From Chloroflexota bacterium (lineage in GTDB: Bacteria; Chloroflexota; Anaerolineae; Anaerolineales; UBA4823): 9,304 bases of DNA. The notes below the pieces were generated by a model that did not search any database, had not been told where the DNA came from, and was given only the letters and a program-made list of their open reading frames with translations. Both the position numbers and the translations under genes were made by a program. The stretch's first letter is position 1. The number at the start of each line of letters is the position of its first letter. Shown here one piece after another: positions 6,701 through 9,304 of this stretch. The DNA lies in assembly GCA_030669775.1 (NCBI GenBank), contig DAOVCZ010000060.1, positions 1 through 9,304 of the forward strand, read 5' to 3'.

Positions 6701-6722
6701 GTGTGTGAGAGGAGTTACCAAA

Positions 6723-6959
6723 GTGCCGCGTAAGAAAAGAACTGGCAAATACAAGTTAAAGACCCATAAGGCTACCTCAAAAAGGTTCCGTCTGACCGGA
6801 AGCGGAAAACTGGTACGCACGAAAGGTGGTAAAAGCCACCGGCGATATGTGACATCTAAACGAACCAAAAGGTTGTTCACAGAGATGATCCCAGTTAAAG
6901 GCCGAGGGATCAAGAAGCGCGTTCAGCGTTTGGCCCCAAACCTGAAGAAAAGTGATTAG
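6723..6959 (+). CDS. rpmI: 50S ribosomal protein L35 (bL35)
   Basis: It is a small, very basic protein of the large ribosomal subunit. The core KLKTHKATSKRFRLTGSGK, followed by GGKSHRR, is the bL35 signature (KIKTHKAxAKRFRxTGxGK and KSH). The protein has 78 residues against about 65 for most L35: roughly eight extra basic residues at the N-terminus (PRKKRTGKY) and a longer tail (VQRLAPNLKKSD). The start is GTG at 6723, with AGAGGAG at 6708-6714 eight bases upstream; an upstream in-frame start at 6699 would overlap the hairpin and the ribosome binding site. It sits between infC and rplT in the near-universal order. Confidence 0.94.
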   Translation: MPRKKRTGKYKLKTHKATSKRFRLTGSGKLVRTKGGKSHRRYVTSKRTKRLFTEMIPVKGRGIKKRVQRLAPNLKKSD

Positions 6960-7016
6960 CAATTCAGGCGTTTAATAATAATTCGCGGTTGTTGGGTGTG
7001 TGCAACGAGTTAATTT

Positions 7017-7034
7017 CGTGCAGTAGTTGGCACG
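7017..7034 (+). promoter_or_regulatory. Hairpin between rpmI and rplT
   Basis: CGTGC (7017-7021) and GCACG (7030-7034) form a five-pair stem with an eight-base loop in the 111-nt gap before rplT. GTTG/CAAC pairs nearby (6988-7006 and 7026-7050) allow alternative folds. A gap this long inside a ribosomal protein operon is compatible with a control site; nothing more specific can be read from it. Confidence 0.3.
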
Positions 7035-7070
7035 GGTACTGGCGCTCAACGGATCGCAGGAGTGTAAAGA

Positions 7071-7421
7071 ATGGCAAGAGTAAAAACCGGACCTCATCGC
7101 CGGCGGCATCATAAAAAAGTCCTCAAGATGACCAAGGGTCAATTCAACTCCCGTCATCGCTTGTTCCGCATAGCCAATGAAGCTATGTTGAAGAGTTTAT
7201 GGTATTCCTATCGAGATCGGCGGAATCGAAAGCGTGATTTACGCCGCTTGTGGATCGCTCGAATTAACGCAGCTGCCAGGATGAATGGCATCACATACAG
7301 CCGCTTGATTCATAAAATGAAGCAATCTGAGATCACATTGAATCGTAAGATGTTGGCAGACCTGGCTGTGCGCGATCCCCAAGCATTTTCAGCTGTTGTC
7401 GAAAAAGCTCAAGCAAGCTAA
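7071..7421 (+). CDS. rplT: 50S ribosomal protein L20 (bL20)
   Basis: It is an early-binding 23S rRNA protein needed for 50S assembly, and in several bacteria the autogenous repressor of its own operon. The 116 residues are the standard length. The basic N-terminal arm (ARVKTGPHRRRHHKKVLKM, KGQFNSRHRLFR) is followed by the globular part with RDRRNRKRDLRRLWIARINAAAR, GITYSRLIHKMK and LNRKMLADLAVRDPQAF, all typical. AGGAG at 7058-7062 lies eight bases before the ATG. It is the last gene of the infC-rpmI-rplT unit and is followed by a terminator. Confidence 0.97.
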   Translation: MARVKTGPHRRRHHKKVLKMTKGQFNSRHRLFRIANEAMLKSLWYSYRDRRNRKRDLRRLWIARINAAARMNGITYSRLIHKMKQSEITLNRKMLADLAVRDPQAFSAVVEKAQAS

Positions 7422-7452
7422 TTCAATTTAATCAATCAATAATGGAGTAAAT

Positions 7453-7485
7453 CTAGGTGGATACTCATCCGCCCAGTTTGTGTTT
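7453..7485 (+). terminator. Factor-independent terminator after rplT
   Basis: CTaGGTGGAT (7453-7462) pairs with ATCCGCCcAG (7467-7476): nine pairs including one G-U, one A/C mismatch, loop ACTC, followed by TTTGTGTTT. It lies 31 bases after the rplT stop and separates the ribosomal operon from the macro-domain unit. Confidence 0.7.
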
Positions 7486-7560
7486 AAGACCAGTTATAAA
7501 ATTAAAACAGCGGTCATAGTGAAGTGTGGGTGTCAGCGCATGTGGTTGATCTATGGCGCG

Positions 7561-7589
7561 TTGACTTCACCAGGTGGAGGTGCTACAAT
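7561..7589 (+). promoter_or_regulatory. Predicted promoter of the macro-domain operon
   Basis: TTGACT (7561-7566), a 17-base spacer and TACAAT (7584-7589) preceded by TGC, an extended -10. The start would fall near 7596, only about nine bases before the ATG at 7605. Its position also argues against the longer reading frame that opens at 7524. Confidence 0.68.
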
Positions 7590-7604
7590 CGCCGCAGAGG
7601 TAGC

Positions 7605-8186
7605 ATGAACCAGGTAATCAAAGATCAAATGTTTGATTCCGGGCAACATTTAATGCTCATCCAGGGTGACATCACTGAAGAGCGTGTGGATGCGATCGTC
7701 AATGCTGCCAATGCTCGACTCCAACATGGGGGCGGAGTAGCCAGCGCGATTGCCAGTCGAGGAGGTCCTCAGATCCAGATCGAGAGCGATGCCTGGGTGC
7801 GGAAGAATGGTCTAGTAAAGCCTGAATCACCTGCTTATACCAGTGGAGGAAATCTCCCCTGCCGGTATGTGATCCATGCTGTTGGTCCTGTGTGGGGTGA
7901 GGGGGAGGAGGATCGAAAACTAAGCGAAGCGATCCGTGGGGCAGTTAAGTTGGGCGATCAATTAGGGCTGATTTCAATTTCATTCCCTGCAATATCTACG
8001 GGGATTTACGGTTTTCCAATCGAACGCGCAGCAAGAATAAACCTCGATGTTTTCAAAGAATTTTTCAGCTCTAATGAAGATTCAAACATAAGTGTAGCCC
8101 GCCTAACGCTCTTCGATCAATCATCCTTAGATGTCTTCCTCCAGGTTTGGGATTCCATATTCGATTCGCCATCACAACCAAGATAG
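7605..8186 (+). CDS. Macro domain protein (ADP-ribose-binding, AF1521/MacroD-like)
   Basis: Macro domains bind ADP-ribose and its derivatives; many remove ADP-ribose from proteins or nucleic acids, or hydrolyse O-acetyl-ADP-ribose or ADP-ribose-1''-phosphate. The 193-residue protein is a single domain. GDI at 21-23, the VNAANxxLxHGGGVAxAI block (N33, N36, G42-G44) and PAISTGIYGFP at 128-138 are the three ligand loops, all intact, and HAVGP marks the central strand. The arrangement resembles Archaeoglobus AF1521. Which substrate is used cannot be told from sequence. ATG 7605 is chosen because AGAGG lies at 7596-7600, the domain begins soon after, and the promoter lies immediately in front; an in-frame start at 7524 adds 27 residues unlike the family. 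The TrmH-family gene follows 31 nt downstream with no terminator, so the two are probably co-transcribed. Confidence 0.93.
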   Translation: MNQVIKDQMFDSGQHLMLIQGDITEERVDAIVNAANARLQHGGGVASAIASRGGPQIQIESDAWVRKNGLVKPESPAYTSGGNLPCRYVIHAVGPVWGEGEEDRKLSEAIRGAVKLGDQLGLISISFPAISTGIYGFPIERAARINLDVFKEFFSSNEDSNISVARLTLFDQSSLDVFLQVWDSIFDSPSQPR

Positions 8187-8217
8187 ATCGAATCTTTATT
8201 AACTACCATTAGCCGAG

Positions 8218-9000
8218 ATGATCACTTCCTCCAAGAATCCAAAAGCCCAATGGGTACGCCGCCTTCAGAAGAAGGTGAAAGAAAGGCAGGCCGATGGTGT
8301 ATTTGTAATAGAGGGTGTTCGTTTACTAGAAGAAGGATTGAATTCTGGATGGCATGTTAAATCCATCTTCTATACCGATGACCTTGGTAAACGGGGGATG
8401 AAGCTAGTGAGGGCGTTTCAGGACAGTGACACGAAGGTTGAGGTTATCAGTGAGAATGTCATGCGAGCGATCAGTGATACGCAGAACCCACAAGGTATCC
8501 TGGCAGTATTCGAAATGCGCTCAATTCCTTTGCCGGAAGGTCTAAATTATTTGCTTATACTGGACCAAATACGAGAACCAGGAAATCTTGGGACAATCCT
8601 CCGCTCTGCTGCAGCAGCCGGTGTTCAGGCGGTTTTCCTATCCACTGGAACTGTGGATCCATTTTCTCCGAAGGTTTTACGGGCAGGAATGGGAGCACAT
8701 TTTACATTACCGGTTCACCTTGCTAATTGGAATGAGATCGAATCTCAGATCAAGCACTCAAAATTACACTCATACCTGGCCTCAGTCGATGGCGGAAAGG
8801 TCTACCACCAAACCGATTTCCGTCATCCATTGGCCCTGATCATCGGTGGAGAGGCAGATGGTGCCAGTCATACAGCCTACAAAGCATCCGATTCGTTAAT
8901 TCATATCCCTATGTATGGGGAAGTCGAATCATTAAATGCCTCGGTAGCTGCTGGAATTCTGCTTTTTGAAATTGCTCGGCAAAGAGAGTTTCTTTCATGA
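8218..9000 (+). CDS. TrmH/SpoU-family RNA 2'-O-methyltransferase
   Basis: The enzyme transfers a methyl group from S-adenosylmethionine to a ribose 2'-OH in rRNA or tRNA. The 260-residue protein has the N-terminal L30e-like substrate-binding domain (about 1-100, SSKNPKAQWVRRL, FVIEGVRLLEE) and the C-terminal trefoil-knot SPOUT domain. The three SpoU motifs are intact: motif 1 DQIREPGNLGTILRSA (116-131; N123 and R129 are the key residues), motif 2 IIGGEADGAS (from 208, E212) and motif 3 IPMYGEVESLNASVAAGILLFE (N240). The two-domain layout matches the RlmB/TsnR/AviRb type found after rplT in many bacteria; the exact target nucleotide is not determinable. The Shine-Dalgarno is weak before ATG 8218, so translation may depend partly on the macro-domain gene upstream. 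The stop overlaps the next start as ATGA. Confidence 0.93.
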   Translation: MITSSKNPKAQWVRRLQKKVKERQADGVFVIEGVRLLEEGLNSGWHVKSIFYTDDLGKRGMKLVRAFQDSDTKVEVISENVMRAISDTQNPQGILAVFEMRSIPLPEGLNYLLILDQIREPGNLGTILRSAAAAGVQAVFLSTGTVDPFSPKVLRAGMGAHFTLPVHLANWNEIESQIKHSKLHSYLASVDGGKVYHQTDFRHPLALIIGGEADGASHTAYKASDSLIHIPMYGEVESLNASVAAGILLFEIARQREFLS

Positions 9001-9304
9001 AAATACGCTCAATTACATATTTCGATAATTTGCAGTGGCCGCTAGATCAGGAACGTATCCGGCAAGCTCTCGAATTTATCCCAATCGCCCAGAGCACTTT
9101 CCAAGCAGGAGGATTTGAGGTGCAAACCACCCGCCTGGCAACTCCTCCTTTCCCATTAATTCTGGGAGAAAAAACGGCTCAGGAGGCAATGAATTTTGCG
9201 GAAACCATAGAAGAGCGATTAATATCTGTTGGTTTCGACTATGTTTCGATCGGTCCAGCCCTACCGGAATACCCTATGAGTTATGAGATCCTGCCGGAAA
9301 TCTT
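8997..9304 (+). CDS. DUF711 family protein (N-terminal part, cut by window end)
   Basis: The first 102 codons are present and the frame is open at the right edge. The ATG shares four bases (ATGA, 8997-9000) with the stop of the methyltransferase gene, a sign of translational coupling; AAGAGAG lies at 8981-8987. The N-terminus (MKIRSITYF), the segment FEVQTTRLATPPFP at 40-53 and DYVSIGPALPEYP with YEILPEI near 81-102 fit DUF711 (Pfam PF05167, UPF0210), whose members show the same EVQTxRxATxPFP and DYVSxGPA patterns. No activity is established for the family that I know of. It forms a probable operon with the methyltransferase and macro-domain genes. The assignment rests on recognition of a partial protein. 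Confidence 0.75.
   Translation, partial: MKIRSITYFDNLQWPLDQERIRQALEFIPIAQSTFQAGGFEVQTTRLATPPFPLILGEKTAQEAMNFAETIEERLISVGFDYVSIGPALPEYPMSYEILPEI

Noticed and set aside
7524..7604. N-terminal extension of the macro-domain gene by 27 residues
   Set aside because: It covers the -35 and -10 elements and gives a Trp/Arg-rich tail unlike macro domains.

Overview
The window is an ordinary stretch of bacterial chromosome with no phage, transposon, CRISPR array or tRNA/rRNA gene. Base composition looks moderate (a little under 50% GC by eye). The suite of a T-box-controlled thrS without a TGS domain, an infC-rpmI-rplT cluster, a long-tailed L35, a macro-domain gene, a SpoU/TrmH methyltransferase and a DUF711 gene suggests a member of the Chloroflexota, probably Anaerolineae. 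This assignment rests on gene content and general resemblance, not on a database comparison.

Layout. (1) Bases 1-2015, minus strand: purA (adenylosuccinate synthetase) followed 37 nt downstream by an SDR-type L-threonine 3-dehydrogenase-like gene that runs off the left edge. A good promoter lies in front of purA. (2) Bases 2180-3070, plus strand, divergent from purA: a beta-hydroxyacid dehydrogenase of the GarR / 3-hydroxyisobutyrate dehydrogenase family. (3) Bases 3233-3850: an exported protein made of two copies of one domain, each with two cysteines; family not recognised. (4) Bases 3862-6003: promoter, complete threonine T-box riboswitch (Stem I with a probable ACC specifier, T-box bulge TGGAACC, overlapping antiterminator and terminator), then thrS. 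(5) Bases 6027-7485: a separate promoter, then infC (ATT start codon), rpmI and rplT, closed by a factor-independent terminator. Hairpins lie in both inter-gene gaps. (6) Bases 7561-9304: a new promoter only a few bases in front of a macro-domain gene, then a TrmH-family RNA methyltransferase and, overlapping it by ATGA, a DUF711 gene cut by the right edge.

How the parts work together. The centre of the window is translation machinery: charging of tRNA-Thr under tRNA-sensing control, initiation factor 3 and two 50S proteins. The third transcription unit pairs an ADP-ribose-type binding protein with an RNA methyltransferase and a DUF711 protein; any functional link between these is inference. 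The left part carries purine synthesis and two NAD(P)-dependent dehydrogenases.

Nothing here amounts to a clearly new system. The items most worth a second look are the duplicated secreted protein, the TGS-less ThrRS behind its T-box, the forced ATT start of infC, the hairpins around rpmI, and the almost leaderless macro-domain transcript. The four best promoters all carry an extended -10 (TGn) element.
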